53,034 bases of DNA from Quadrisphaera granulorum (GCF_003149145.1 NZ_QGDQ01000032.1:1-53034); one strand, 5' to 3'. Numbered from the stretch's first letter, positions 26,443 to 34,276 are shown. The notes: a model not told the origin generated them from the sequence alone. Made by a program: numbers and translations.

Positions 26443-26531
26443 AGGTGCGTCGGGCCGCGGTAGCCCCGGGCTCCACTTGAAGCCGCTTCGAGCGGCCCCG
26501 CGCCGAGAGGCGCTCCCGGCCCGACGCACCT
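26443..26531. repeat. Large inverted repeat with nested hairpin between convergent genes
   Basis: A 15-base arm (26443-26457) is exactly complementary to 26517-26531. The 59 bases between them hold a smaller hairpin, GCCGCT-TCG-AGCGGC (26482-26496). The right arm overlaps the stop of the NYN-like gene. This probably acts as a bidirectional terminator. Confidence 0.7.
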
Positions 26532-27045
26532 ACCCCGGCCGATCGGCCTGCAGCTCGTCGAGCAGGGTCCGCAACCATCCCGGGCCCATGCAGGTCGTGC
26601 CCGGGGGCAGACGGGCCCGCAGGCCGCGGTCTGCGGTGACGACGACGACGCGGCGCCCGTCCTGCACGAGCTGCTCGACGAGGGCGACGATCGCCGAGTC
26701 GCCGTCGGAGGGGGCGAGGTGCACCTCGACGCCCTGCACGTCGGCCCGTCGGGCTGCGGCGCGTGCGGCACCCTCCAACACGGCGTGCACGGTGCCCAGC
26801 GGCATCGACCCGCCCGCCAAGTCCGTGGCGCGACCGAGCGCGGCGAGCACGCTCAGATGCGCCAGGAGGCGTGCTGCCGCACCAGCTCGGTCGCGCCACC
26901 ACCCGTCGGGTCGGGAGCCGACCACGTTGGCCGCGTCGACGACGAGCTCGACGCGCTCCTCACCGTCGTGTGCCCGGTGGGGGCCGGCGCGGTCCCCGTG
27001 GTCATCGGGCGCAGCGCCGCCGCGGCGGCCGTCGTCGTCAGGCAT
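26530..27045 (-). CDS. NYN/PIN-like nuclease-fold protein
   Basis: 171 aa. After a charged, His/Asp-rich N-terminus of about 30 residues comes ELVVDAANVVGSRPDGWWRDRAGAA, the first acidic beta strand of a PIN-like fold. Later DGDSAIVALVEQL (about 113-125) and VVVVTADRGLRARLP (about 132-146) give the other acidic positions. The domain resembles the NYN (YacP-like) group of RNA-cleaving proteins; some genomes call such proteins NTP pyrophosphohydrolase without proof. The ATG has GGAGGG nearby. It is divergent from the small ORF and arfB, hinting at an RNA or translation-related context. Confidence 0.65.
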   Translation of the reverse strand: MPDDDGRRGGAAPDDHGDRAGPHRAHDGEERVELVVDAANVVGSRPDGWWRDRAGAAARLLAHLSVLAALGRATDLAGGSMPLGTVHAVLEGAARAAARRADVQGVEVHLAPSDGDSAIVALVEQLVQDGRRVVVVTADRGLRARLPPGTTCMGPGWLRTLLDELQADRPG

Positions 27046-27119
27046 GTCGACCCTCCGAGTGGCGTGCGGACTACGGACTGCGGTGTGCGCCCGGGCGCGG
27101 GAGAGGGTAGGACTCCCCC

Positions 27120-27269
27120 ATGAGCCAGCCGCCGGAGCTGCCGGACGAGGACGCGCCCTGGGCCGACGGCCCCGGGCACCTCACGGGCGAGGGGCTGCCC
27201 CTGCCCGAGGAGATCGCCGCCCTCGAAGACCTGCCCCCGGACGAGGAGGTGCCGCCGTCGCCGAGCTGA
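27120..27269 (+). CDS. Small acidic ORF upstream of arfB
   Basis: 49 aa, rich in Pro, Glu and Asp (MSQPPELPDEDAPWADG ... PPDEEVPPSPS). It is too short for routine gene calls. Its stop TGA overlaps the probable CTG start of arfB (CTGA), the same geometry as other coupled pairs here, which suggests its translation delivers ribosomes to arfB. TAGGAC stands 12 to 7 bases before its ATG. No family is recognised, so it may be a leader peptide or a small protein. Confidence 0.5.
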   Translation: MSQPPELPDEDAPWADGPGHLTGEGLPLPEEIAALEDLPPDEEVPPSPS

Positions 27270-27763
27270 CCGACCCCGCGGCTGGCTGGGAGCCCGCCGG
27301 GGTAGACCGTCCGGAAGGGCCCCTCGTCATCACGGTTCCCGGGAGGTCGGGCCGCGCGGCGGGTCGCCTCGTGCTGCCCGCTGAGGAGCTGCGGTGGCGC
27401 TTCTCGCGCTCGTCCGGCCCCGGAGGACAGGGCGTGAACACGGCGGACTCGCGGGTGGAGCTGTCGTGGGACGTCACGGGCTCGCACGCGCTCGGCGAGG
27501 AGCTGCGCGGGCGGCTGCTCGAGGTCCTGGAGGGGCGCCTGGTGGACGGGGTGCTCGTCGTCGTCGCCTCGCAGCACCGGCAGCAGCGGCGCAACCGCTC
27601 AGCCGCCCGTGACCGGCTCGCGGCGCTCGTCGCTGCCGCAGCGGCTCCTGCTCCCCCAGCGCGACGGACGACGAGGATCTCCGCCGGGGCGCGACGGCGG
27701 CGAGCCGAGGCGAAGCAAGCGCGCAGCAGCACCAAGGCCCTGCGGCGACGCCCCGACTGGTGA
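27266..27763 (+). CDS. arfB: Ribosome rescue factor ArfB (peptidyl-tRNA hydrolase)
   Basis: 165 aa. It frees peptides from ribosomes stalled on non-stop mRNA. The release-factor GGQ loop lies in RWRFSRSSGPGGQGVNTADSRVELSWDV, GGQ at about residue 58, and the C-terminus is basic (TRISAGARRRRAEAKQARSSTKALRRRP), the tail that enters the mRNA channel. Homology begins with PLVITVP, upstream of the first in-frame GTG within the domain (the V of RLVLPAEE). The only start close by that keeps this part is CTG at 27266, overlapping the upstream stop. A GTG near 27083 would overlap the 49-aa ORF. Confidence 0.85.
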   Translation: MTDPAAGWEPAGVDRPEGPLVITVPGRSGRAAGRLVLPAEELRWRFSRSSGPGGQGVNTADSRVELSWDVTGSHALGEELRGRLLEVLEGRLVDGVLVVVASQHRQQRRNRSAARDRLAALVAAAAAPAPPARRTTRISAGARRRRAEAKQARSSTKALRRRPDW

Positions 27764-27836
27764 ACCCGTGTCCTGCCGCAGGGCACGGGTGGCGCCTGGT
27801 AATGTCGTCATCCGACGCCGCCGCTGGCGCGTCCTT

Positions 27837-27909
27837 TCCCGCATAGCTCAATTGGCAGAGCAGCCGGCTGTTAACCGGCAGGTTCTTGGTTCGAGTCCAA
27901 GTGCGGGAG
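27837..27909 (+). tRNA. tRNA-Asn (anticodon GTT)
   Basis: 73 bases. The acceptor stem TCCCGCA pairs with TGCGGGA, discriminator G. There is a D-arm TAGCTCAATTGGCAGAGC, an anticodon stem GCCGG/CCGGC around loop CTGTTAA (anticodon GTT), and a T-arm CTTGGTTCGAGTCCAAG. CCA is not encoded. Confidence 0.95.
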
Positions 27910-28141
27910 CCCTTCTCCTCGACTCCCCCTCCGACGGCGGCGGGGACTTCTCAGAGCCCAACGGTCGCGCCGAGATCCTCTGTCTCGACCCAGGGGCCGC
28001 TCCCCCAACACCATCAGAGCGCTTATCGCTCGTGACTCTGTGTGACATGCACGGCTCCAGCCGGGCGGACCGCCAGGCCACCACGCCGTGATCATGCAAG
28101 TGCGCCGCGTGATCACACCTACAGTTCGATTCGATCAAGGG

Positions 28142-29758
28142 GTGGTGCGCCGCACGGCGTCCCCCGCCGTGCGAGAGATGGAGCCGGACGACGTGACGCG
28201 AGCGACCGAAGTCGACCCCGTTCTCGTGGTGAAGCGCGCAGATGGCCGCGCCGAGGTGACCATTGACGGGGTGATGAAGGTCCTCGAGGCGTCCGAGAGC
28301 GCCGAGACCCAGCAGACCATTACCGCGATGGTCACGGAGCGGGCCGCCGCACTCGGCTGCCCCGTGAAGATGATCACTCGCTCCGACGACGGCGACACCG
28401 CCGTCGTCGTGTTCCCCTCCGGCGCGGTCTGGCCAGGTAGCGTCGACGAGGCGGCCTCCCCGGAGACCACGACCGTCATCCCGCCCACGCCACTGAAGAC
28501 GATCATCCGCGCGCAGCCGCGCCGCCCGGCTCGATCCCGGGGCAGCGAGGCCGCGGCGCCGATCGCGGTCATGGCCGACGAGCGGCCGCTCGCCGTCACC
28601 AGCACGGTCAGCAGCACGGCCACCGGTCCCGCGGACGAGCCCTCGGTCCCGGCGCGTGCCGCCACCAGCCCGGCCGTCCCGGCGCAGCCAGAGGTGACGG
28701 TCCGGGTACCCGGTCGGTCTGCCCCGGCGACGGGCGCGGACTTCACCACGCCCGCAGGGACCGAGGTTTCGATCGGGGACGACGTCTCCCCGACGCCGCC
28801 CCTGTACACGGCGCCGATCGTTCACGAGGACGCGACGCCCGCCGCGCGGCCCTCCTTCGTGCGGCACCACCACACCGAGACGATCGCCGCCGAGGGTTGG
28901 CGTGGCGCGCTGAACGGGCTCGGGATGCGCCTGGCACCCAGTGAGGACGAGCTCAGCAGCCGAGCCGACATGCAGACGGTCTCCCAGCACTGGATGGGGC
29001 CGCGCACCATCGCCGTCGTCAACGCCAAGGGTGGCTCCGGCAAGACCCCGACGACGGCGATGCTCGCGGCCACGTTCGCGCGCTACGGCGGCGCCGGCGT
29101 GCTGGCCTGGGAGAACAACCAGACCCGCGGCACCCTCGGGTGGCGCACCGAGCAGGCTGACCACCAGGCAACATCGATGGACCTGCTCCCCCGGGTCGAG
29201 CAGATGCTGAGCTCCGAGGCTCGGGTGGCCGACTTGGCCCAGTACGTGCACCACCAGCGCACCGACCGGTACGACGTGCTGTGCTCCCAGCCGTTGGTCC
29301 TGGCCAGCGAGCAGCGGGTGACGTCTCGCGACGTCGACGCCGTGCACGACCTGGCCAGCAGGTTCTACCGGATGATCTTCATCGACTCCGGCAACGACGA
29401 GTCCGACCCGGCCTGGCTGCGGATGATCGACCACGCGAACCAGATCGTCGTCCCGACGACGACCCGCGACGACCACGCCGAGGCCGGCGCCCTCCTCCTC
29501 GAGGCGCTCGCCGCCCGCGACGAGCGGTCCGCGCTGCTCGCCGCCAACGCCGTCGTGGTGGTCTCCCGCGCAGACCCCAAGGCCAGTGCCGCCGACGTCC
29601 AGCGCGTGGTCGACGGGTTCAGCGCCCTGGCCCGCGAGGTCGTCGTCGTCCCGTTCGATGCGACCCTCGTCGACGGGCAGCTGCAGTACGACGCTCAGCA
29701 GCCCGCCACCCGGCGCGCATGGCTGTCCGCGTCGGCGGCCGTCGCTCGCGGCCTCTGA
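28142..29758 (+). CDS. ParA/MinD-like P-loop ATPase
   Basis: About 538 aa. The N-terminal 80 residues (VLVVKRADGRAEVTIDGVMKVLEASESAETQQTITAMVTERAAALGCPV) may form a small alpha/beta domain. A Pro/Thr/Ala-rich disordered stretch of about 150 residues follows, then the ATPase: deviant Walker A VVNAKGGSGKTPTTAM (about 300), Walker B FIDSGNDESDP and a SRADP base-recognition motif. This resembles ParA/MinD/FlhG ATPases with a long N-terminal extension as seen in actinobacterial surface or secretion-linked proteins. No ParB, parS-like cluster, integrase or secretion gene is near. The start is uncertain: GTG 28142 follows AAGG and a TACAGT box at 28120; ATG 28181 and GTG 28088 are alternatives. It lies between two tRNA genes. 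Confidence 0.75.
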   Translation: MVRRTASPAVREMEPDDVTRATEVDPVLVVKRADGRAEVTIDGVMKVLEASESAETQQTITAMVTERAAALGCPVKMITRSDDGDTAVVVFPSGAVWPGSVDEAASPETTTVIPPTPLKTIIRAQPRRPARSRGSEAAAPIAVMADERPLAVTSTVSSTATGPADEPSVPARAATSPAVPAQPEVTVRVPGRSAPATGADFTTPAGTEVSIGDDVSPTPPLYTAPIVHEDATPAARPSFVRHHHTETIAAEGWRGALNGLGMRLAPSEDELSSRADMQTVSQHWMGPRTIAVVNAKGGSGKTPTTAMLAATFARYGGAGVLAWENNQTRGTLGWRTEQADHQATSMDLLPRVEQMLSSEARVADLAQYVHHQRTDRYDVLCSQPLVLASEQRVTSRDVDAVHDLASRFYRMIFIDSGNDESDPAWLRMIDHANQIVVPTTTRDDHAEAGALLLEALAARDERSALLAANAVVVVSRADPKASAADVQRVVDGFSALAREVVVVPFDATLVDGQLQYDAQQPATRRAWLSASAAVARGL

Positions 29759-29824
29759 CCCTGATGAGCTGACCCAGACGCGCGGGCCCTGCCCGCGCGT
29801 CTGGCAGCATCAGGGGCGCATGAC

Positions 29825-29898
29825 GCCGCGGTAGCTCAGCCGGTCAGAGCAGGGGACTCATAATCCCTCGGTCGTGGGTTCGAGCCCCACCCGCGGCA
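29825..29898 (+). tRNA. tRNA-Met, elongator (anticodon CAT)
   Basis: 74 bases. The acceptor stem GCCGCGG pairs perfectly with CCGCGGC; the D-arm is TAGCTCAGCCGGTCAGAGC, the anticodon loop CTCATAA (CAT), the T-arm GTGGGTTCGAGCCCCAC, and the discriminator A. The perfect first acceptor pair excludes an initiator tRNA. A CAT anticodon could also be tRNA-Ile2 after lysidine modification; the body is closer to elongator Met. Confidence 0.88.
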
Positions 29899-30144
29899 CC
29901 GACATCAGTGCACGTCACAGGCCACAGAGGAAATCCCTATGCCCGCACCCTGATCGCTCCAGTCCGCATCTGGTCCGCACTTCCTGCGAGGACGAAGTTC
30001 CCAGGCACACCCGGAGTGACGACCGCGGGGTGAGGACTCCGGTGATCGGGAAGGCGTAGAACGGGCGCGGGCTGCCAGGGTGGTTGTCCATGCCACTCGG
30101 CACGCACCTGTGTGCAAGCCCCGATCCGGCGTACCGTGCCAGGC

Positions 30145-30702
30145 GTGTTGGTCCCGTCGCCTCCGTTGAGGGCGGGGAGCTTTCTGCGATGGCCCATGCC
30201 GTACGCGGAGTTCCTGGCCCTCGGAGAGACGAAGCACCACGAGTACTACGACGACGTGGTGACGGCGACTTCCCCGTCGCGGCGTCACGTCACCGTGCAG
30301 AGCCGCCTCACCCGCTGTCTCCAGGACGCCTGCCCTGACGGTGACGACGTGTTGAGCGAGTGGGGCTGGCAGGCCGCGCCGCAGATGGTGTTCGAGCCGG
30401 ACGTCATGGTCTTCCATGCTGACGCTCCGGGCCCTGACCTGCTGCGCGAAGCTCCGCTGCTGGTGGTCGAGGTGCTCTCGCCGTCGACGCGCTCCGAGGA
30501 CGTCGGCCGGAAGCGGGAGCTGTACGGCCTGGCCGGAGCCGCCTGGTACTGGCTCGTGGATCCTCAGAGCGACACCCTCACGGTGCTTCGCAACGACGGC
30601 GGCCACTTCGTGGATGCTGCACGCCACCCGGCCGCCATCACCGTGACCGTCGATGAGCCGTTCGCCGTCGAGATCGACTGCGGCGCGCTCTTCGCTCGCT
30701 GA
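30145..30702 (+). CDS. Uma2-family putative endonuclease (PD-(D/E)XK fold)
   Basis: 185 aa. MPYAEFLALGETKHHEYYDDVVTATSPSRRHVTVQSRL corresponds to the family's MTxEEFLALPE...YELxDG...SPxxxH start. FEPDVMVF supplies the catalytic Asp, and PLLVVEVLSPSTRSEDVGRKRELYGLAGAAWYWLVDPQ holds the E-x-K core and the Y-x-x-x-G-V-x-x-YW-V-DP signature. Proteins of this family are numerous and mostly uncharacterised; nuclease activity is inferred from fold. The chosen GTG has TACCGT 13 to 8 bases upstream; a GTG at 30112 is also open. Confidence 0.8.
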   Translation: MLVPSPPLRAGSFLRWPMPYAEFLALGETKHHEYYDDVVTATSPSRRHVTVQSRLTRCLQDACPDGDDVLSEWGWQAAPQMVFEPDVMVFHADAPGPDLLREAPLLVVEVLSPSTRSEDVGRKRELYGLAGAAWYWLVDPQSDTLTVLRNDGGHFVDAARHPAAITVTVDEPFAVEIDCGALFAR

Positions 30703-30754
30703 GACGAGCGTCAGCGGGGTCGCTCGTTCTCCGGTGCGGCACGAGCGTCGCTCC

Positions 30755-30760
30755 TAGCCT
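30755..30760 (+). promoter_or_regulatory. -10 box of membrane acyltransferase gene (TAGCCT)
   Basis: TAGCCT lies exactly 12 to 7 bases upstream of the GTG; no Shine-Dalgarno is present, so the transcript is probably leaderless. Confidence 0.55.
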
Positions 30761-30766
30761 CGACAG

Positions 30767-32050
30767 GTGACCTTGCCGCCGGGCGTGCCGACCTCGCCAG
30801 CGCTGCGCCCGAGGCGCCAGCAGGACACCGCGACCAGAACGACGACGACGCCCGCCTCAGCGCCAGCTGCACCCCCGATGCGCAGGGGGTCGACGCGCAG
30901 TTCGACGCGCAAGGGGTCGACGCGGACCGCGGCCGTCGACGTCGTCCGCGGACTACTGCTCGCCATCAGCGTGGTCACGAGCAGCCTCATCGCTCCGCCG
31001 GACTGGTTCGAGCACGCGCCGTGGGCGAGTGTGCACCCCCTCGACGTCGTCTTCCCCGCCTTCGTGGTGCTCACCGGCGCTGGTCTGGGCTTCGCGCACC
31101 GTCGCGGCGTCCGCGTGAGCCGGTTGGTGCGTCGCGTCGTCGTCCTCATCGCAGCGGGGATGGCCTACAACGCGGCGATGGCGTGGGCGCGCGACGGCAC
31201 CGTCGACCTCGACACGCTGCGGTGGACGGGCGTGCTCCAGCTCTACGCGGCGCTGGTGCTGGTCATCGCCGTCCTGCACCTCGTGGTGCGAGGCTGGATC
31301 GCGTGGACCGGCGTCGCGCTGGCGCTCGCGGGCGCTCACACGGCGCTGCTCGCGCGCTGGGCGGTCGGCTGCCCCGGCGGCGAGGTCACCCCGCAGTGCA
31401 ACCCGTCGCTGAGCATCGACAGCGCCGTGCTCCCGACGGCGCACCTCTACGAGCAGTTCAGCCTCGGGCACGACCCGGAGGGACTGGTCGCGCTGCTGGG
31501 CGCCTGCGCGACCGCCGCCGCGGGGACGGCGGCCGCCCACGCGATCACCGCCTCGCGCGCCAGCCACGCGGCGGCGCTGGGGCGACTGCTGACGGTCGCC
31601 GTCGTCGTCGCTGCCGGAGCTGCCGCCGCCGCTCCCCTGGTCCCGGCCATGAAGCGGCTCTGGACGGCGCCGTTCGGCCTGGGTGTCGCTGCAGCGGTGG
31701 TGCTCGTCGTCGCCGTGGTGCACGCCGTGGTCGACGCGCCCTGGGTTGACGCGCCGGGGATCGAACGGGGCGCGGGGGCCGGCGCGCTCGTCCGCTCGGC
31801 ACGGCGGCCCTTCGTCGCGCTGGGGCGCAACAGCCTGCTCGTGTACTTCGGTAGCCACGTGGTCGCCGAGCTGCTGCTCCTGCGGCCGCTGCGGCCCGAC
31901 CCCACCGCGGCGCCCAGCTACGCGGAGTCGCTCGGGCAGGGCCTCGGATGGTTGGTGAGCGACCAGGTGGGCTTCAGCGCGGCCGTGCTCGCGTGCTGGT
32001 GGGTGCTGGCGACGGCGCTGCACCGGCGCGGCTGGTACCTGCGCGCCTGA
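30767..32050 (+). CDS. HGSNAT-like membrane acyltransferase
   Basis: 427 aa. An N-terminal Thr/Arg/Ser-rich tail of about 55 residues precedes about ten membrane helices. AVDVVRGLLLAISVVTSS, then HAPWASVHPLDVVFPAFVVLTGAGLGFAHRRG (holding the His used in acetyl transfer by HGSNAT), RRVVVLIAAGMAYNA and LRWTGVLQLYAALVL match the DUF1624/DUF5009 or heparan-alpha-glucosaminide N-acetyltransferase type group. Bacterial relatives probably acetylate envelope sugars across the membrane; the acceptor here is unknown. LGRNSLLVYFGSHVVAELL is the conserved late helix. No sugar operon surrounds it. Confidence 0.75.
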   Translation: MTLPPGVPTSPALRPRRQQDTATRTTTTPASAPAAPPMRRGSTRSSTRKGSTRTAAVDVVRGLLLAISVVTSSLIAPPDWFEHAPWASVHPLDVVFPAFVVLTGAGLGFAHRRGVRVSRLVRRVVVLIAAGMAYNAAMAWARDGTVDLDTLRWTGVLQLYAALVLVIAVLHLVVRGWIAWTGVALALAGAHTALLARWAVGCPGGEVTPQCNPSLSIDSAVLPTAHLYEQFSLGHDPEGLVALLGACATAAAGTAAAHAITASRASHAAALGRLLTVAVVVAAGAAAAAPLVPAMKRLWTAPFGLGVAAAVVLVVAVVHAVVDAPWVDAPGIERGAGAGALVRSARRPFVALGRNSLLVYFGSHVVAELLLLRPLRPDPTAAPSYAESLGQGLGWLVSDQVGFSAAVLACWWVLATALHRRGWYLRA

Positions 32051-32118
32051 CCGACGGGTTGACCGGCAGGTTGACCGGCGGGGCGGCGCCGGGCGGACCA
32101 CGGCTAGGTTGGGCCGCC

Positions 32119-32700
32119 GTGAGCCAGAGCCTGTGGGCCCTCAGCGTGGCCGACCTGCTGGAGCGGACCGCGTCATCCGCTCCGACACCCGGCGGCGGTT
32201 CCGTCGCCGCGGTCACCGGGGCGCTGGGAGTGGGGTTGGTGCAGATGGCCGTCGCCGTGACCGGCGACGGTGCCCTGGACCACCACACGGAGCAGCTGAC
32301 AGCCGTGCGCGAGCGCGTTGCCGCCGCGGCGGACGGTGACGTCGCCGACTTCGAGCACCTGATGGCCGCTTACCGTCTGCCCCGACAGGACGACGACGAC
32401 GCGCGCCGTCGTCGTGAGGCCATCGAGGCGGCCAGCGTCCGCGCCACCGAAGGGCCGCTCGGCCTTGTCGAGGCGCTGCTCGACGCCGTCGACCAGTCGC
32501 ACGTCGTGGAACCGTTGGTAAAGCGCGGCGTGGTGAGCGACGTTCTGGCCGGACGAGACCTGGCGCTGGGTGCCGCTCGCGCGGGCTTGCGCACGGCCGA
32601 CATCAACATCGATGCGCTCGAACGCCTCTCCTCGGAGCAGGTGCCCGGGCTCCGCGAGCGCCGTGACGCCCTGGTGGAGCGGCTGGAGGAGGCAGCATGA
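32119..32700 (+). CDS. Methenyltetrahydrofolate cyclohydrolase-type protein (FTCD_C family)
   Basis: 193 aa, all-helical. LLERTASSAPTPGGGSVAAVTGALGVGLVQMAVAVT (about 9-45) is the glycine-rich signature of the formiminotransferase-cyclodeaminase C-terminal family, to which FchA methenyl-THF cyclohydrolase of methylotrophs belongs. AGRDLALGAARAGLRTADINID is the conserved later block. The likely reaction is hydrolysis of 5,10-methenyl-THF to 10-formyl-THF. The stop overlaps the ATG of an Mtd1-like methylene-THF dehydrogenase (ATGA) that seems to lack this very activity, so the two should work in sequence. A cyclodeaminase role is less likely without formiminotransferase. TAGGTT lies 14 to 9 bases before the GTG. 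Confidence 0.85.
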   Translation: MSQSLWALSVADLLERTASSAPTPGGGSVAAVTGALGVGLVQMAVAVTGDGALDHHTEQLTAVRERVAAAADGDVADFEHLMAAYRLPRQDDDDARRRREAIEAASVRATEGPLGLVEALLDAVDQSHVVEPLVKRGVVSDVLAGRDLALGAARAGLRTADINIDALERLSSEQVPGLRERRDALVERLEEAA

Positions 32701-33614
32701 GCGCGACCGTGCTCGACCCGTCGCCCGTGGCGGCGGCGTTCCGTGAGGAGGTGCGCGGTCACGTGCGGCACCTGGTGGAGCAGGGCCGCTCGCTGCGCGT
32801 GGTGGGGTTGATCAGCCAGGAGAAGGGGCCGGCGGCTACGTACGCGCGGTACGCCCAGCGGGGGTTCGAGGACGTCGGCATCACCTTCGAGCTGCGCCAC
32901 ACCGAGGCGGCGCAGGCGGAGGCCGCCGTCGCGGCGGCCAACACCGATCCCGACGTCGACGGGGTGTTCCTCTACTACCCGCTGACGGACCGCGCCGGTG
33001 ACCGGTGGCTGCGTGAGCTGGTCGACCCGCGCAAGGACATCGAGGGCATGCACTCGTTCTGGGGTCGCCTGCTCTACGAGAACGAGCGCTTCGTGGACCC
33101 GGAGCACCGGCACCGGGCGATCCTGCCGTGCACACCGTTGGCGATCCTCAAGCTGCTGGAGGCGGCGGGGCTGCACAGCGACCGCGAGGCCGCCCCGCTG
33201 GAGGGGGTCACCGCGTGCGTCATCAACCGCAGTGACGTGGTGGGCCGCCCCCTCGCGGCGATGCTCGCCAACGACGGCGCCCGCGTGCACTCCCTCGACC
33301 TGACCGGTCCGCTGACGTTCGAGCCGGCGATCGGCCGTCACGCCCACGACGTCCGCGACTCCGACATCGACAGGCACGCGGCGTTGGCTGCCGCCGACGT
33401 CGTCATCTCCGCGGTGCCCTCGCGCGACTTCGAGCTCGTCCGGGGCGAGGAGATCCGCGAGGGGGCGATCTGCGTGGACGTCGCGGAGTTCACCAACTTC
33501 GACAGCTCCGTCCACGAGCGGGCGAGCGTCTTCGTGCCGCGTGTCGGGCCGTTGACCATCGCGATGGCGGCGCGCAACCTCGTGCGCCTGGCGTCGGCCC
33601 GCCGACCCGGCTGA
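32697..33614 (+). CDS. Mtd1-like methylenetetrahydrofolate dehydrogenase
   Basis: 305 aa member of the FolD/MTHFD superfamily, but of the type of yeast Mtd1, which is NAD-dependent and monofunctional. Diagnostic blocks are LYENERFVDPEHRHRAILPCTPLAILKLLE (about 124-153), VINRSDVVGRPLAAMLANDGARVHSLD (about 176-202), and the end EGAICVDVAEFTNF...VPRVGPLTIAMAARNLVRL. In FolD a Lys four residues after a Tyr (K56) drives the cyclohydrolase step; here the pair is Tyr49 and Ala53 in GPAATYARYAQRGF, so cyclohydrolase activity should be absent. The preceding coupled gene encodes a separate cyclohydrolase-type protein. Likely reaction: methylene-THF to methenyl-THF with NAD+. Genome annotation will probably call it FolD. 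Confidence 0.87.
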   Translation: MSATVLDPSPVAAAFREEVRGHVRHLVEQGRSLRVVGLISQEKGPAATYARYAQRGFEDVGITFELRHTEAAQAEAAVAAANTDPDVDGVFLYYPLTDRAGDRWLRELVDPRKDIEGMHSFWGRLLYENERFVDPEHRHRAILPCTPLAILKLLEAAGLHSDREAAPLEGVTACVINRSDVVGRPLAAMLANDGARVHSLDLTGPLTFEPAIGRHAHDVRDSDIDRHAALAAADVVISAVPSRDFELVRGEEIREGAICVDVAEFTNFDSSVHERASVFVPRVGPLTIAMAARNLVRLASARRPG

Positions 33615-33714
33615 CCGGCTGCCGCATCGCGCGTCGTCGGCTCACAGGGCCCTTCGGCGTGCGACCCTGGTGGAACGCGCTCCGGCGCGCCGACCGCCGA
33701 GAAGGGCGGGCACG

Positions 33715-34149
33715 ATGGCTCTCTCCGAGCACAGCCCCTACGACGACCGCTCCACCCTGGAGCACGTGCGTCACCAGCACGACGAACGCGTCGAGCGCAC
33801 CGCGCTCGAGGCGACGCAGCGACGCCGCGCGGCGGTCGAGGTGTGGCGGCGCGAGCGTGACGCGGAAGACGGTCGCCGCCAAGCTGACCAGCAGGAGCAG
33901 CTGGCGGCCCGGCGGATGCGCGACGAGCAGGTGCGGCAGCGCCACCTCGCCGAGGACGAGGAGCGCCGCGCCAAGAAGCTCCTTGACGACGCCCTGCGCC
34001 GCGAGCGGGTCACGGCTCACCTGGCCCGCCAGGACCCGGCCCGGCACGAGCACCTGGCCCGCGCCCAAGCGGACGTCGAACGGGCCACGCAGCGCTGGCA
34101 GGCCGCCGACGCCCTGCGCCGGCAGTGGCCCTCGCGCTGGCCCTGGTAG
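33715..34149 (+). CDS. Charged coiled-coil hypothetical protein
   Basis: 144 aa, made almost wholly of Arg, Glu, Gln, Ala, Asp and His; a continuous amphipathic helix or coiled coil is expected from about residue 12 to 135 (EHVRHQHDERVERTALEATQRRRAAVEVWRRERDAEDGRR...). No known family was recognised. ATG 33715 follows GAAGGGCGGG. The Trp-rich end (QRWQAADALRRQWPSRWPW) is unusual and might contact a membrane or partner. It stands 100 bases behind the dehydrogenase, probably as a separate unit. Confidence 0.6.
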   Translation: MALSEHSPYDDRSTLEHVRHQHDERVERTALEATQRRRAAVEVWRRERDAEDGRRQADQQEQLAARRMRDEQVRQRHLAEDEERRAKKLLDDALRRERVTAHLARQDPARHEHLARAQADVERATQRWQAADALRRQWPSRWPW

Positions 34150-34276
34150 CTCCCGTCTGACTCCTGCCTGACTCCTGCCTGACTCCCGCGCGACTCCCGA
34201 CGTACGCGCCGGGCAGTAGTCCGCGCCTGTGGCCGCTGTCCCTGCTCGTCGGAGCGCCTCGCCCGTCGAGTCGCTG

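Noticed and set aside
25538-26902. Minus-strand frame of 454 codons
   Set aside because: It overlaps the conserved hypothetical and part of the NYN-like gene in another frame, with compositionally implausible Arg/Gly/Pro protein.
29825-29898. Initiator tRNA-Met
   Set aside because: The first acceptor pair is a perfect G-C pair and the anticodon stem lacks the run of three G-C pairs expected of the initiator.
32697-33614. Standard bifunctional FolD
   Set aside because: Overall blocks match Mtd1 more closely, and the cyclohydrolase Lys is Ala here.
34158-34200. TGACTCCTGCC tandem repeat as a regulatory array
   Set aside because: Only about four decaying copies between two hypothetical genes, not symmetric and without a recognised binding motif.
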